A stretch of 64,000 nt of DNA from assembly GCA_030407005.1 (NCBI GenBank), contig JAUDYN010000003.1:806001-870000 (forward strand). The letters are read 5' to 3'. Shown here one piece after another: positions 35,543 through 46,993 of the stretch. Each line of letters starts with the position of its first letter. The first letter of the stretch is position 1. The translations under genes were made by a program, and so were the position numbers. The DNA is from Desarmillaria ectypa. Its lineage: Eukaryota > Basidiomycota > Agaricomycetes > Agaricales > Physalacriaceae. Under the pieces are notes generated by a model. The model worked only from the letters and a program-made list of their open reading frames with translations, searched no databases and was not told the origin of the DNA.

Positions 35543-36476
35543 ATGCTCAAGACAGTCGGACGTGTACGTTGTCTGCAAATATTACCAATATCTTTGCTTA
35601 TATTCGCATTAGAGGTCGCCCAGGCAAGTACTTCGTACCAGGGTTTCGTCGGCTGTTCCTCGACCAGCTGGAATCGCGAGGCCTACTCGGTCCTCGTCGA
35701 GAATCCAATCACGCCTGCCAGTATCGTCACCTACAGGTGCGTATTTGCATCCTTAGTAAGGTATCAACGTAGTCACACAAAATGCAGCTCCCTCGCTTCT
35801 TGAACCCGTATACGTTTCGCTTAGTATACCTTTCAAGCCCAAGCGCACAGACCCCGATCCACAGGAAACCCTAGTCGCCTTGGACCCTACCGTCTTCAAC
35901 CACCCAATCCGACGCGATATCCTTCATCTTTGCGTCGTACAATACCGCGACTCCCTCCGCCAAGGCTCTGCAAACACCAAAACTCGTGGCGAAGTTCGCG
36001 GTTCGGGCAGGAAGATTCGCCCTCAAAAGGGCACCGGAAAAGCACGTCTTGGAGATGCCCAGAGTCCTATGCTCAGAGGTGGAGGTATTGCGTTCGGTCC
36101 CAAGCCGCGCGATTTCAGTACCAAACTTCCCAGGAAAGTCATTCAGATGGGCATGCGGGTTGCGCTCAGCGCAAAAGTTAAGGAACAACAGTTTGGCATC
36201 ATGTTCAGCATGGATTGGCCGGAACCCAAGACTAAGACCCTCGCCAAGAGGCTGGAGGATCTCGGTTTGGATCAGACGTTGTTCATCACTGGAGAGGAGG
36301 AGATTCCTGTAACTTTGGAAAGAGCCATTCGAAACATCCCAAAGGTGAAGCTGACGACATCAAATACGGTGACCGTTCACGAGCTGCTCAAGTGGCGGCG
36401 CATAGTGCTCGATGCCAAAGCGGTGGACTTTTTCGAACGGACATTGTCACGAATTTCCCCTACTGCTGCGCACTAA
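35543..36476 (+). CDS. YML6: Mitochondrial large-subunit ribosomal protein uL4m
   Basis: Starts MLKTVGR; an intron from 35564 joins to an Arg/Ser-rich presequence (RSPRQVLRTRVSSAVPRPAG) with no acidic residues, a typical mitochondrial targeting peptide. After a second intron (to about 35785) come APSLLEPVYVSLSIPFKPK, then the L4 core: DILHLCVVQYRDSLRQGSAN, TKTRGEVRGSGRKIRPQKGT, GKARLGDAQSPMLRGGGIAF, GPKPRDFSTKLPRKVIQMGM and RVALSAKVKE. The C-terminal domain carries VTVHELLKWRRIVLDAKAVD. The Arg/Gly-rich loop is the rRNA-binding extension. Complete and of normal length (about 280 aa). It overlaps nothing and converges with the first F-box gene (104 bp). Confidence 0.93.
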
Positions 36477-36580
36477 TACATTTTATTTTGTTTATTCCGG
36501 ATCAAAAAGTTAACCAAGCGAGCTAAAGTAAGGTGGAATACTACGTATCACTACATATATGTAGCAAGAGGGTCTCTATC

Positions 36581-38016
36581 CTAATAATCCGAATCGAAGT
36601 CAAAAGCATCGTCCTCCTCTTCCTCCCATCCACCCAATCCATCATACTCAGACTCCCACTCAGGCTCCCACTCGTCCATCTCTTCCTCATCCTGATCCCA
36701 AAAAAGATATTCATCCGCTCCCGCAGCATTTGATTTTATCAGACCGCCTGAGTAATTACTCTCCTTAATGCAAACGCGCCCATCCCGGATACACGACTCG
36801 ATGGCATTGAAAAATTCTTCGGAGCGCCCTTTTTCGACTTCAAGTGTGAAACAAGGACATCCGGCTGCGACGCAGCGCTCAGCGAGCTGTAGTAGCTGGT
36901 ACGGGCTCTCTATGTACCCTCGTTTCGCAGAAAAGAAGACAGAAGATAGATGAGGAAAAGGGGAGAGCGAGGAAGACGCAGGGTCTTCCGGTGAAGCTCC
37001 AGTGATGCGCCGTATATCCAACTCAGGCGACATGTCCACCAACTCCAGACGTCTCAACTCCTTCAGCGAGAGGAAGAACTCATCGGCCGACGTTATAGTG
37101 CAGCGCTGGATATGTAGCGTCTGTAACTTGGCCAGCTCCCTAAAATGAACATTCAAGTCGAGTTCCAAGTCGGTGGTTCCGACCATCTCTAGATACTCCA
37201 GGTTTGGAATACATAATTTATCAAGAATGCAGCCACACGAGCCCGTGCCATTGCTATGCGAGTAATATAAAGAGACTGCCAGGGACTTCAAAGAGGTTGG
37301 CGCGGTGATGATGACAGGTGCGGCATCTTCTTCATTAGTACGATCCAGTGGCTCGTCTCTATCAAACCCATATAATATAAGGGTCTCGAGACACGGTGAT
37401 GCACTAAACAAATTCTGGATGTCTACACGAGTCGGGGAATAATTAGCAAGCTCCAGTGTGGTAAGGCTGGCCCTTGAAGGAACAACATTTAAGAGATCTC
37501 CCTGAGTGTCAAAATGACAAAGGGAGTCGGTGTTCGCAAAAAGTGGGAGATGTCCCGTCAATGGCCAGAGATCATATGTGAGATGGATGGAAAGACTGGC
37601 AAGATTGTTAGCGGAAATGGAGCGATAAGCTTCCGAAATTTCGGTGTAGATGCTGAAATGTGGAAGAGTTATCGTCAAAGTCCGAGCACGGGAGATGTGC
37701 GGTGCAGTTATCATAGCGACTTCGCGGGCGGCAGTGACAGAATCAGAATCAAGGGTGACGATATCCACGTCAATGAGGCGAGCCTTTGACCGCTCCAGGA
37801 ATGCCTGAGTCACTGGAATGTGTCGTTCCAAGGAAATGTGGATAGTGGTCCATAGTTCAGAGGCCTCGATAGCAACATCTCGCCAGTGACGACAGATGCT
37901 GCATATCAAAGCCAGGCGAGGCTGATGTTCGTGGGATGACAAGTCACGGAGACCGGTAGCAAATATCAAGACGAGTAGCTCGTCTGGAAGTTGGTTTATC
38001 TTCGAAACAGATACCA
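36581..38016 (-). CDS. F-box / leucine-rich-repeat protein (copy 1)
   Basis: Starts MVSVSKINQLPDELLVLIFA, the F-box, continuing ICSICRHWRDVAIEASELWT; F-box proteins bind Skp1 in SCF ubiquitin ligases. The rest is a run of degenerate leucine-rich repeats (SLTTLELANYSPTRVDIQNL, NLEYLEMVGTTDLELDLNVH, ELRRLELVDMSPELDIRRIT) that would hold the target. The C-terminus is very acidic and aromatic (DQDEEEMDEWEPEWESEYDG, then EEEEDDAFDFDSDY). Open upstream to 38092, but ATG 38016 fits the F-box N-terminus. No intron is needed. It is a tandem relative of the next gene. The target is unknown; such families are expanded in Agaricomycetes. Confidence 0.8.
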
Positions 38017-38552
38017 TTTCTACGGAGAAGATCAGTGGCCAGAATAGAGACAGGCAAGTTTTCTTACTTTCAAAGTAATGAAAGCAGATCACAAGCGATA
38101 GGATTTGTAAGGAGAACGAATAAGCGCTCCAAGAAAGAGAATGGCGGTGAGCTGACGTTGAGATGGAATGTCACGGAGAATAGTAAGACAAAGAATGTGG
38201 CCTTGCCCTGCCTCAGCGCCGCCTGCCCATTGCACAAGAATTCGATCACACGTGACTCGATGTAGTCTCCGTCAAGTGATTCATATGTTGAACTCAAGTC
38301 AACACTGATTGCCTCAATGTTCAATAAAATTGGAGAAGTAATACGTCACAGACAGCGCTATTTACCAGTCTACCTGACCATCCGTTGATCAACAGCTAGT
38401 GCAGAACAGCTCCGCCTCCGAACTCGATTTGGGGATACTGATACATTCATCGGGAAACCACAATGTGACACTCCATACTTACATCTCTTCACTAAAAGGT
38501 GATCAATATCGTGTTTCTTTGGCGCACAAAGTTCGAAATGTAATCTTACAGT
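38017..38552. other. Intergenic between the two F-box genes
   Basis: This 536 bp spacer lies between the start of F-box copy 1 and the stop of copy 2. It contains CACGTG at 38249-38254 (within ACACGTGACT) about 233 bp upstream of copy 1. No further gene was seen. Confidence 0.5.
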
Positions 38553-40133
38553 TCAAAGTCCCCAATATTCCGCCTGGTTCTCATAGTCGGACGAATCAAA
38601 TCCATAGATAGGGTCAATAGCAAAGTCGGAATCGTAATAATCTTCGTTGTCATCCGACCAGTCAAAGTAATTTCCCGGGGGAAGCGGATAGAGCAAACCG
38701 GGAGAAGGATCTTTTGTTTCGACGTGAATACGCTCATCCTGAGGACCAAGGGCACGCGACATGCTACGATGAAGTCCTGCTGTTACTTCGATAGAAAACT
38801 TGGTACAGCCATAATTCTGGGTGGCTATCCGCGCTAGGCGTGCCCACTGAGCCATGTCGTGACTCCCGCTTGACTTGTCACTGAGTAAAATGGACGACAG
38901 GCAAGGAAATGCTAAGGACACTTTTTTGCTGTGTTTTGTAGACAACTTCACATCTTTCAAGTTGTCCACCAGTTCCAAACGATTTAACAGTTTCAAAGAA
39001 CGGAGGAGCTTGGTATCAGCAGGTGACACAGGACACCGCTGCAAACGCAGCGTTTTCAATCTCGGCAGGTCTTTGAAATGGCTGCCGAGACTAAGATTGG
39101 AGGCAGGATTATCGCCTAGAACCTCGAGATATTCGAGGTTCGGAAAACGAAGAGAGCCAAGGACGCATGAACAGTCAGGTGGGTTTCCTGCATGCGAAGA
39201 CTTGACATGGGAGTAATCAAGGTGGACTGCGAGCGATCGCAGCGAGCTGGAAGCTAACATGATGGGTGGATTCCCTCCCTGGCGTCCCATCCAGCCCTGA
39301 CAGAATTGTGGGAGGATGAGTGTTTCGAGAGATGGGAAGTATGTGAATATATTCCGCACATCTTCATGTTCAGGATGAAGAGACGTCAGTTCGAGTCGGG
39401 TAAGGCTGGAGATTGAAGTTGTGTTCGAGGGTAAGCCTTCATTCCCATTAGAACTGAATGAGCAAATGGAATCAAGTAAAGGGGCAGCGTTTTGTGTCCA
39501 CCCTTTGATATAGATGGAAAGGCTAACGAGATGCGGAGTTGACATCGGCCGGTACAATGCAGAAAAATTTTCAGCACCCTGCACATCGCTGATGTTCAAG
39601 GAGAGTGTCCTCGTACGCCAAAGATGGACTGATGTCAACTTCGCAACTCGAAGCCCAGATTGTCGACTGAAAGCCGCCGGAGGACTCCGGATCCCACCTT
39701 GACCAAAGGTGACTTGGACGTCAACATCCAGAAGTCGTGTCTTTGATCGTTCAAGGAAGAGTTCAGCAGCTGGTATATGCCTTTCATCATGTATATAAAT
39801 GGTGGTCCAAAGCTCAGATGCCTCGATAGCAACATCCCGCCAACGGCGACAGATGCTGCACACTCGAGCGAGGAAGGACCTGCGCTTTGTTGGAAGCAGG
39901 CCAATATTTGCAGTGGTGAAGATGTAGGCTAGAAGTTCATTGGGTAAACGCTCGTTGATTTTGCTGGTCGCAGTCGATCTGGTTGCTCCTCGCCTGCTTT
40001 TGCTACCGGAAGGCTAGGAAGCAGGTAAACGGATGCAGAAAGCAGGAATACAGGAATGTACCTTTGGCTTTGGTGCCTTCGACTTATTCACAACGGCCTC
40101 TCCTTTCTTTCCTTTCTTTTTCTTCTGTGCCAT
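38553..40133 (-). CDS. F-box / leucine-rich-repeat protein (copy 2)
   Basis: The first exon reads MAQKKKKGKKGEAVVNKSKA then PKPK, a strongly basic start like a nuclear signal; a 49-nt intron joins to PSGSKSRRGATRSTATSKIN and the F-box ERLPNELLAYIFTTANIG, VCSICRRWRDVAIEASELWT. LRR-like repeats follow (SLTRLELTSLHPEHEDVRNI, SSLRSLAVHLDYSH, NLEYLEVLGDNPASNLSLGS, RLKTLRLQRCPVSPADTKLL). The tail is acidic and Tyr-rich (DWSDDNEDYYDSDFAIDPIY). The shared ICR.WRDVAIEASELWTTI block and matching layout show it is a paralogue of copy 1. The basic leader is absent in copy 1. Divergent from RAD51 with 183 bp between starts. Confidence 0.82.
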
Positions 40134-40222
40134 CGCGGTCGAACTAATAGGAGGTACGATCGATAGGAAGCGTGACAATTTGCCGTTACATGCGTAACAT
40201 TGCTAACGTTGCTATTTACGTG

Positions 40223-40228
40223 CACGTG
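40223..40228. promoter_or_regulatory. CACGTG E-box in RAD51/F-box promoter
   Basis: Palindromic CACGTG, 89 bp upstream of the RAD51 ATG, in the shared divergent promoter. Candidate bHLH site by motif only. Confidence 0.35.
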
Positions 40229-40249
40229 ATGTTAGCGCCTGAGCGCGAC

Positions 40250-40255
40250 ACGCGT
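40250..40255. promoter_or_regulatory. MCB-like ACGCGT upstream of RAD51
   Basis: ACGCGT, the MluI cell-cycle box bound by MBF in yeasts, lies 62 bp upstream of the RAD51 start in the shared promoter. Yeast RAD51 is an MBF-type G1/S gene, so the site is plausible here, but binding is inferred. Confidence 0.45.
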
Positions 40256-40316
40256 TGACCCGTGAGAAACCTTTCTTTCCCTTACCTTGACTTACTGTCA
40301 TCCTTTACCCTTAGCA

Positions 40317-41599
40317 ATGTCTCAAGCATCACAAGATGGCATCGAGCAGGAAAGCGACGCTTTCCAATTTACTGGTCCTCTTCTTGTCAACAAACTGCAA
40401 GAGGCTGGGATACACGCCAACGACATCAAGAAACTCGCGGACGCAGGTCTCAACACCGTCGAAGCGGTGGCATTTACGCCCAAAAAGCACCTCATTACCA
40501 TTAAGGGTATTTCAGAACAGAAAGCTGATAAAATTATAGCCGAGGGTGAGCGATGTCACTGACTTCTCTGTAGTCGCTAACTTGGACCCTGCAGCGCAAA
40601 AGATTGTCCCTTTAGGGTTCCAAAGTGCCACAGAAGTACATGCACGACGCGCCGAACTTGTTCATATTACGACCGGCTCCAAGCAACTCGATGCTCTTCT
40701 CGGGGGTGCGTGTGATCGTTCTGTGTCCCTGTGCTGCGCTGACACCTCAGCAGGTGGTATTGAAACTGGCGCAATTACTGAACTCTTTGGCGAATTTCGA
40801 ACCGGAAAATCCCAGCTATGTCACACGCTTGCTGTTACTTGCCAGCTTCCTGTCAGCATGGGAGGCGGAGAAGGCAAGTGCCTCTATATCGACACCGAAG
40901 GCACTTTTCGTCCAGTACGGCTGTTGGCCGTAGCGGAGCGGTACGGGCTCAACGGAGAAGAAGTTTTGGATAACGTGGCGTATGCCCGGGCATACAACGC
41001 GGACCATCAAAATGCCCTGCTGACAAGTGCTAGTGCACTGATGTCAGAGTCGAGGTGGGCTTGTACCCTTGATATATGCTCATAATGCTGACATTCAAAA
41101 TGCTTCAGGTTCTGTCTGTTGATCGTTGACTCTTGTACAGCGCTGTATCGTACAGATTTTAGCGGACGCGGAGAGTTGTCATCTCGGCAGAATCATTTGG
41201 GCAAGTTCTTGAGGACGCTTCAACGATTGGCAGATGAGGTTGGTCTCCCAAAGTGATTAATCATTTTTAATGACGGTTTTCCTGTCAGTTCGGTATTGCT
41301 GTGGTCGTAACGAACCAAGTCATGTCCAGTCCAGACGCAGCTGCAGGTCCATACGCTAGCAACGAGAAAAAGCCCATCGGCGGTAATATCATGGCCCATG
41401 CGTCAACCACACGGTATCATCGTCATTTTGTGCCTCAAAGGTATATGTGCTCACCGTTACGTCTCTCAGACTCCAATTGAAGAAATCACGCGGAAACACG
41501 CGGACCTGTAAAATCTATGATTCGCCATGTCTACCTGAGATGGAGACACATTTCGCCATCCTTCCCTCAGGCATTGGCGACCCCGAGGAAGAGGCCTAG
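40317..41599 (+). CDS. RAD51: DNA recombinase RAD51
   Basis: Eukaryotic RecA homologue that forms filaments on single-stranded DNA for strand exchange. Starts [20 protein letters not shown]; the N-terminal helix-hairpin-helix domain has [20 protein letters not shown] and [18 protein letters not shown]. Then [31 protein letters not shown], Walker [33 protein letters not shown], Walker [22 protein letters not shown]2 region [14 protein letters not shown] and [20 protein letters not shown]. It ends [13 protein letters not shown] at TAG 41597-41599. About seven introns, one inside the Walker A approach (40709-40752). All catalytic residues are present and length is normal (about 340 aa). Confidence 0.97.
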
Positions 41600-41886
41600 A
41601 TATGACCTGGCTTTGGTGTTTCCTTTCTTCTGCTTTGTATGTAAAATATGTGCTTATGCCCCAGGAAACGATTCGTTATAAATGAATAACTACGGAATGT
41701 AATACAACCACGATTATGTGCTAGATATCTCATGCAAGTTCCCAAAGTCCAGTTGAATGGCGTATAGGATGTACAGTTGAGTGAACATCCGTATTATGTG
41801 TTGAATACAGATATCTAGATTGTACAACAAGTCATAGTTGTGACCGTCCATTTCGGTGTTTTATACAGTACGGCTTTAAAAGCTGT

Positions 41887-43374
41887 TTACGCTAGGAAAC
41901 GAGTGAGGATGTTGGCGCTGGTACCGCTGATCAGCTCCCGCAGCTTATTGATATCTGCGGGACTGACATCAGCGATATCTGCCATAAGATATGCGGTGTC
42001 ACCCTTCGAGTCCGAGTATTGCTTCTCCACATTATACGGGGACAAGGCATCGTTGACCTGTTTGAGCACACCAGGCTGGTTCTTGTGGACGTGGCAGACA
42101 CGGACGTGATCACCCTGTTCTGTGGTGATGGCGCGTAAGTCAACTTCAGGGAAGTTAACTGCTCCAAGCGTGGTACCATATCCTAAGTATCGGCACAGTG
42201 CCTGGGAGACTTCTTGGCCTATCATGCGCTGTGCCTCCTCGGTGGAACCGCCAATATGAGGCGAGAGGACGACATTAGGTAGCGAGCGGAGGGTCGAAGC
42301 CCAAGAGTTGAGCTGGTCGTCAAACGGTGCGTCATTTGCTCCCGGCTCAGAGGGGAACACATCGACGGCTGCACCAGCAAGATGGCCGCTCTTCAGTGCA
42401 TCGATGAGGGCGGGTATGTCCACGACTTTTCCACGAGCGTTATTAATGAAATACGCGCCCTTCTTCATGGTCGCAAACTGATGCTTGGAGATCATGTTAA
42501 TGGTGTCGGAAGATTCGGGAACATGTAAGGTGATGAAGTCTGCCTCCGCCAGTAAGGCATCGAGGGACTCGACTTGACGTGCCGAGCCGAGGGGCATGAG
42601 GTTGACGATATCGTGGAAGAGAACACGGATACCGAAAGATTCAGCAAGCACGGAGAGCTGGGAGCCAATGTGGCCATAGCCTACGATTCCAAGTGTCTTT
42701 CCGCGGACTTCCCAGCATCCCTTGGACTGCTTGTTCCAAATGCCGGTACGCAACTCGTACGCGCGCTCAAAGAGCTGGCGAGAGAGGATAACGAGCTCGG
42801 CCATGACGAGTTCGGCGACAGAGCGCGAGTTGGAGAAGGGGGAGTTAAATACGGGGATACCAGCTTGTGCGGCAGAAGTCAAATCGACTTGGTTAGTACC
42901 GATGCAGAAGCATCCGATGACGAGAAGCTAAAAAAAAAAAAACAGAAAGGCAACTTGAGTAATCCATCAGAAACAGAAGACGCAGGTAGCAAATACCTTG
43001 GAGGCCGCCTTGAGGACGCGAGCGGTGATTTTTGTTTTGCTGCGAATACCAATACCATGATAGGATCCAATCTTCCCTACCAGCTCGTCTTCTGACATAG
43101 CCTTGGTATAATGGTCGACATGATAACCCTGGGTACGAAAGAGCTCAACGGCCTCTTGGGAGATATTTTCGAGAATGAGGAGACGAAGGCCATCGTTGTC
43201 GACGGGGTGGAGGACCTTGGGCTGCCTGATGGCGCCAGAATCCTGACGACGAGTGTTGGCGAAACGGTCGTGGATGTTAAGTGCCGACGGAGAGATGGAG
43301 GCGCTGACGACGTGAGGCAACGAGCTTGGGATGGAAATTGGGGACGACATCGTTGGTGAATGGAGAAAGTCCAT
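41887..43374 (-). CDS. SER33: D-3-phosphoglycerate dehydrogenase (serine biosynthesis)
   Basis: First step of serine synthesis from 3-phosphoglycerate. After an N-terminal extension (MDFLHSPTMSSPISIPSSLP) come LRLLILENISQEAVELFRTQ, GIGIRSKTKITARVLKAASK, then (after an intron near 42930) LLVIGCFCIGTNQVDL, FNSPFSNSRSVAELV, the NAD fold GKTLGIVGYGHIGSQLSVLA, FINNARGKVVDIPALIDALK, and LSPHIGGSTEEAQRMIGQEV with the catalytic His. The C-terminal ACT domain (VRVCHVHKNQPGVLKQVNDA) is the usual serine-feedback site. ATG 43374 is the first in-frame; 43350 (MSSPISIP) is also possible because a TATATAAG element sits at 43388-43395. Divergent from HIS7. Confidence 0.94.
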
Positions 43375-43387
43375 GATTATGGAAGTT

Positions 43388-43395
43388 CTTATATA
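43388..43395 (-). promoter_or_regulatory. TATA-like element of SER33
   Basis: TATATAAG on the minus strand. It lies 14 bp before ATG 43374 and 38 bp before ATG 43350, which favours the downstream start if it is a real TATA box. Confidence 0.35.
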
Positions 43396-43402
43396 CGTCA
43401 AG

Positions 43403-43410
43403 CCGAGTCA
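43403..43410 (-). promoter_or_regulatory. Gcn4/CPC1-like site, SER33 side
   Basis: CCGAGTCA on the plus strand, TGACTCGG on the minus strand, directly upstream of the TATATAAG of SER33. Matches the TGACTC core of general amino-acid control sites; an identical octamer recurs 99 bp away. Confidence 0.5.
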
Positions 43411-43501
43411 CGCAAAAAAATGAGAATCAGAAGATCTAATCAGTAATTTTTTAGATCAGTTCGGTAATCTCCGAACATCGATCGGACGGTGTGAGATCCT
43501 T

Positions 43502-43509
43502 CCGAGTCA
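43502..43509 (+). promoter_or_regulatory. Gcn4/CPC1-like site, HIS7 side
   Basis: Second identical CCGAGTCA (TGACTCGG in reverse), 25 bp upstream of the HIS7 ATG. Its closeness to the ATG means it could fall in the 5' UTR, so activity is inferred. Confidence 0.45.
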
Positions 43510-43534
43510 GTTCGCCGCAGTCCTTGTGGTTACA

Positions 43535-45291
43535 ATGGGGCTCTACTTACTCGATTACGGTGCAGGAAACGTCCAGAGTCTCGCGAATTCCCTCACTTCC
43601 CTTGGCCATTCGTTTACTTGGATTTCTTCACCAGATGACTTCAAACGTGCTACTGTCAGTCCCATTCATGATATATTAATATTTTTTCATTCTCGTTCCA
43701 GTCTCTCGTTTTTCCCGGCGTAGGAGCCTTTGAGACTGCCATCCAGCACCTCACGTCTCGTGGGCTTCTCCAACCCTTGCGCGAGTACATCCTTTCCGGA
43801 AAACCATACTTTGGCGTTTGCATTGGCATGCAGGTTCTGTTCCAGTCTTCATCAGAATCCTCCTTAGAGGGACTTGGAATCATTCCCTGTCCCATAGAAC
43901 GTCTTGATGATACGGACAAAGCTGTTCCCCACATGGGTTGGAATACTGCTGATCTCGCTTGTCACGATGACCCGGAGCAGGTCGCTGATTCGTCGTATTA
44001 CTATTTCGTCCATTCCTATTGTGCAAAGTACGACCCCTGCAAGTATCCCGACGCTGCGCAGTGTGCTTACACGACTACCCAGTACGGCCAAGAACTGTTT
44101 ATTTCGTCGGTTCGGAAGGCAAATGTTTTTGGTACTCAATTCCATCCTGAAAAATCCGGAGCTGCTGGACTTCACCTTCTCGATGCTTGGCTTCGAAAAC
44201 CCGAATCAGCTCATACATCTTCACCAGGCGCAGTCTCTGCTCACTCGTCGTCTTCCCCACGCGTTCTGATCCCAAAGCCACAGCACCGACTCACCAAACG
44301 AATTGTCGCATGCATGGACGTTCGTGCGAACGACGATGGCGATCTTGTCGTAACGAAAGGAGATCAGTACGATGTCCGAGAGAAAGCTCCCACGTCGACC
44401 GCCTCCACCGTCGCCGCCACAACAGGTGGCGCCGTTCGTAACTTGGGCAAGCCTGTCGCTCTCGCCTCCCAATACTACCTCGCCGGTGCAGACGAGCTCT
44501 GTCTCCTCAACATCACCTCTTTCCGCCACTCCCCCCTCCGGGATCAACCAATGATCGCAGTCGTCCGTACCGCAGCAGAACGCGTCTTTGTCCCTCTCAC
44601 AATTGGCGGTGGAATAAAAGACACCGTCGACCCAGACGGCACCAAGCACCCCGCACTCGAAGTCGCGGGTGCCTATTTCCGCGCCGGCGCCGACAAGGTC
44701 AGTATTGGCAGCGAAGCAGTGTTGGCTGTGGAGAAGATGCTAGCGTCGGAAAAGAAAGTGGGTGATGGAACGAGTGCGATCGAGACCATTGCATATGCGT
44801 ATGGAAGACAGGCGGTCGTCGTGTCTGTTGACCCTAGGCGAGTGTACGTTGACCCCGAAACGTATGATGGTCCATACAAGGGAGAGGTAATTCGAGGACG
44901 CCCTGATTCCAAAGTGATAGAGGAGAGGGGAAAGGCTTGGTGGTATCAGTGCACAGTGTCAGGTGGTCGTGAATCACGACCGCTGTCTGTTGTCCAGCTT
45001 GCGAAGGGTGTGGAGCAGCTCGGTGCCGGGGAGCTGTTGGTTAATAGTATTGACCGAGATGGCACAGGACTAGGGTTCGACCTGGATCTCGTTCGACTTG
45101 TCAAATCAAGCGTGAGGATACCCGTAGTCGCGAGCAGTGGCGCAGGTACTGCAGGACACTTTTGTGAAGTTTTCAAGGAAACTGGGGTAGAAGCAGCCTT
45201 GGCTGCCGGTATATTCCATCGTGGCGAGGTAGGTATCGAAGATGTCAAAAAATATCTCAATGACAACGAAGTTCGTGTCAGACTGGGGTAG
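43535..45291 (+). CDS. HIS7: Imidazole glycerol phosphate synthase, bifunctional HisH-HisF (HIS7)
   Basis: Couples glutamine hydrolysis to ring closure in histidine biosynthesis, releasing AICAR to purine synthesis. N-terminal amidotransferase: MGLYLLDYGAGNVQSLANSL, after one intron VFPGVGAFETAIQHLTSRGL, nucleophile elbow GKPYFGVCIGMQVLFQSSSE, YYYFVHSYCAKY and GTQFHPEKSGAAGLHLLDAW with the catalytic His-Glu. A linker leads to the cyclase barrel: RIVACMDVRANDDGDLVVTK, ADELCLLNITSFRHSPLRDQ, FVPLTIGGGIKD, RAGADKVSIGSEAVLA, ELLVNSIDRDGTGLGFDLDL and VVASSGAGTAGHF. Fusion of both subunits is normal in fungi. Only one intron, near 43655-43702. Complete, about 570 aa. Confidence 0.97.
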
Positions 45292-45626
45292 AATGTCAGC
45301 ATATAAAAACAGAATATACTTATTGATCATACAAATGTTACAGGCAAGGGAAATCTACATTACATGCTTTGGTGTGTACGTAGACATCGAAACAGCGGAG
45401 ATAACGTCGAATCAAGAGACAAGATACACCAAAAAAAGGAAAGGACGGGCGACGGTCGTCATTTCGCAGCAGGAGAACACGAAATGTGTAGAATAGAGAA
45501 GTAGCTGTCCAAAGAAGCAGTGGCCTCGATGTATATATGCAGAGACATATGGAGAAAAACGTGACGTAAACGCATGGAATAACTTTTGATGGAAAAACTG
45601 AATGGTACAAAGGCTTGAGAAGATGC
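45292..45626. other. Intergenic, convergent 3' ends
   Basis: This 335 bp stretch lies between the HIS7 stop and the Pal1-family stop. It should hold both 3' UTRs; no gene was seen. Confidence 0.5.
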
Positions 45627-46993
45627 CTATCGGCCACGTACAACTCTTCCCATCTTCTTCATAAGGCTGGTCTTTCGTCCCAGACCTCCCCCAGGGGATC
45701 CAACATTGCCGCCTGATCCATGACCATCAAAGTAGCTCGATGACGGCGTAGCTGTAGGTGATTGGGGTGGTAGCGTTGGCAACTCTTTGTTGGTATGGGG
45801 TTCGACGAGAATGAACGGTTCCGAGTGCGGCTCCGGCTTTCCCGTGCCAAATCGGCCCAAGAACGAATTCTGGGGACGATGCGTCGGTCTGACACCGTGG
45901 TGATCTACAGGAGGAGGCGAAGGTGATGAGGGAGGATAGGACTCGTAGTCAGAGTCGACGGGAACGTTGGGCGACTCTCGCATTTTGCGAATACGATGCA
46001 TGAGGGACTTGGTGCGTTTAGGCAGGCCAGGAGATTGGGTGGGGGGTGAGCCTGATGGTTCAGGATATTCGTCCCGAGATTCCGGGACGAATATAGGTTT
46101 AGGAGGCGGCATGGTACGTCTAGTTCCGCGGGATCGGGCCGATTCATCGGTGTGTGCATCCCGCTGGTTCTCCTTGATTCGTTTTGGCGTCGATCGATGA
46201 CCCTCTCTGCCATTGTAGATTGAGCTAGCAGGGGTATCTCCCCGTGCTCCTCCACCCGCAAAAAATTCTTCGTATGGCTCTGGCTCATGGATACCCCATG
46301 CCTCTGCAATGGCGTCTACTTTTTTGTTCTTAGGCGCATCGTAGCCAGAGAAAGCATTGAAGGTGGTCGTTGACGGGTATGGGCCGTCGTTAGGCTGGTC
46401 GGAAGGAGACCACGCAGCCATGGGCGCCTTGCGAGGGTGTTTGTTACGGGATGGAGCACATGCGTCGAACGGGCCGTCATGGTGGAACACTGTTTTATTA
46501 GTCAGCGACGATCGAAGGGGTACTTGTGGGGTAACGTACTTGGTCCTACACCAGTAAAATCGAGCCTGTCGATGACATCTGCATGTTGCGAGCCTTTCTT
46601 AGTGCGAGACTTGGACGACTTGGGTCGCTCCTGTGAGACTGCAGGCACTGAGTCCTGTGAATGGGATCTTCTTCCCGCGCTTTGGTGACGGGGCGAGCTG
46701 GCGGGCGCTGGACTGGTTGTCGGTCAGTTAAGTATCAACTGAAAATAAAATAAAAAGAATTGAACACACAGCGCTGTCTGGCTCCTGCCAATATGGCGAG
46801 GCGAATAGTCGGTTGTAGAGTTACCACGGACATGGACAGTATCTTTCACAGCATCGGTGAGGTCGCGGCCGTAGCCATCCCTGCCAGAAGGTGCTGAGTG
46901 CGGCACTGGGGCAGGCATTCTATTCTTTGGCGGTGGTCGTGGTGGATGAGGGTCAGAAAAAGGATCAGAAGAAACTACGGCTGTCGGTGCCAT
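45627..46993 (-). CDS. Pal1-family cell morphology protein
   Basis: Disordered, Pro/Ser-rich protein. Starts MAPTAVVSSDPFSDPHPPRP; a central block HADVIDRLDFTGVGPMFHHD then GPFDACAPSRNKHPRKAPMA AW is the Pal1 signature and spans an intron. It is followed by TTTFNAFSGYDAPKNKKVDA and IAEAWGIHEPEPYEEFFAGG. Basic and proline-rich stretches follow (PPPKPIFVPESRDEYPEPSG, LPKRTKSLMHRIRKMRESPN), and it ends RKTSLMKKMGRVVRGR, a basic tip that could bind membrane. In fission yeast Pal1 sits at growing ends and in budding yeast Pal1 is an endocytic coat-associated protein. Role here is by family. Divergent from the desaturase with only 93 bp between starts. Confidence 0.85.

Noticed and set aside
43375..43401. 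Longer N-terminus for SER33 starting at 43401
   Set aside because: The codon there is TTG, not ATG, and the stretch overlaps the TATATAAG element and abuts the CCGAGTCA site.
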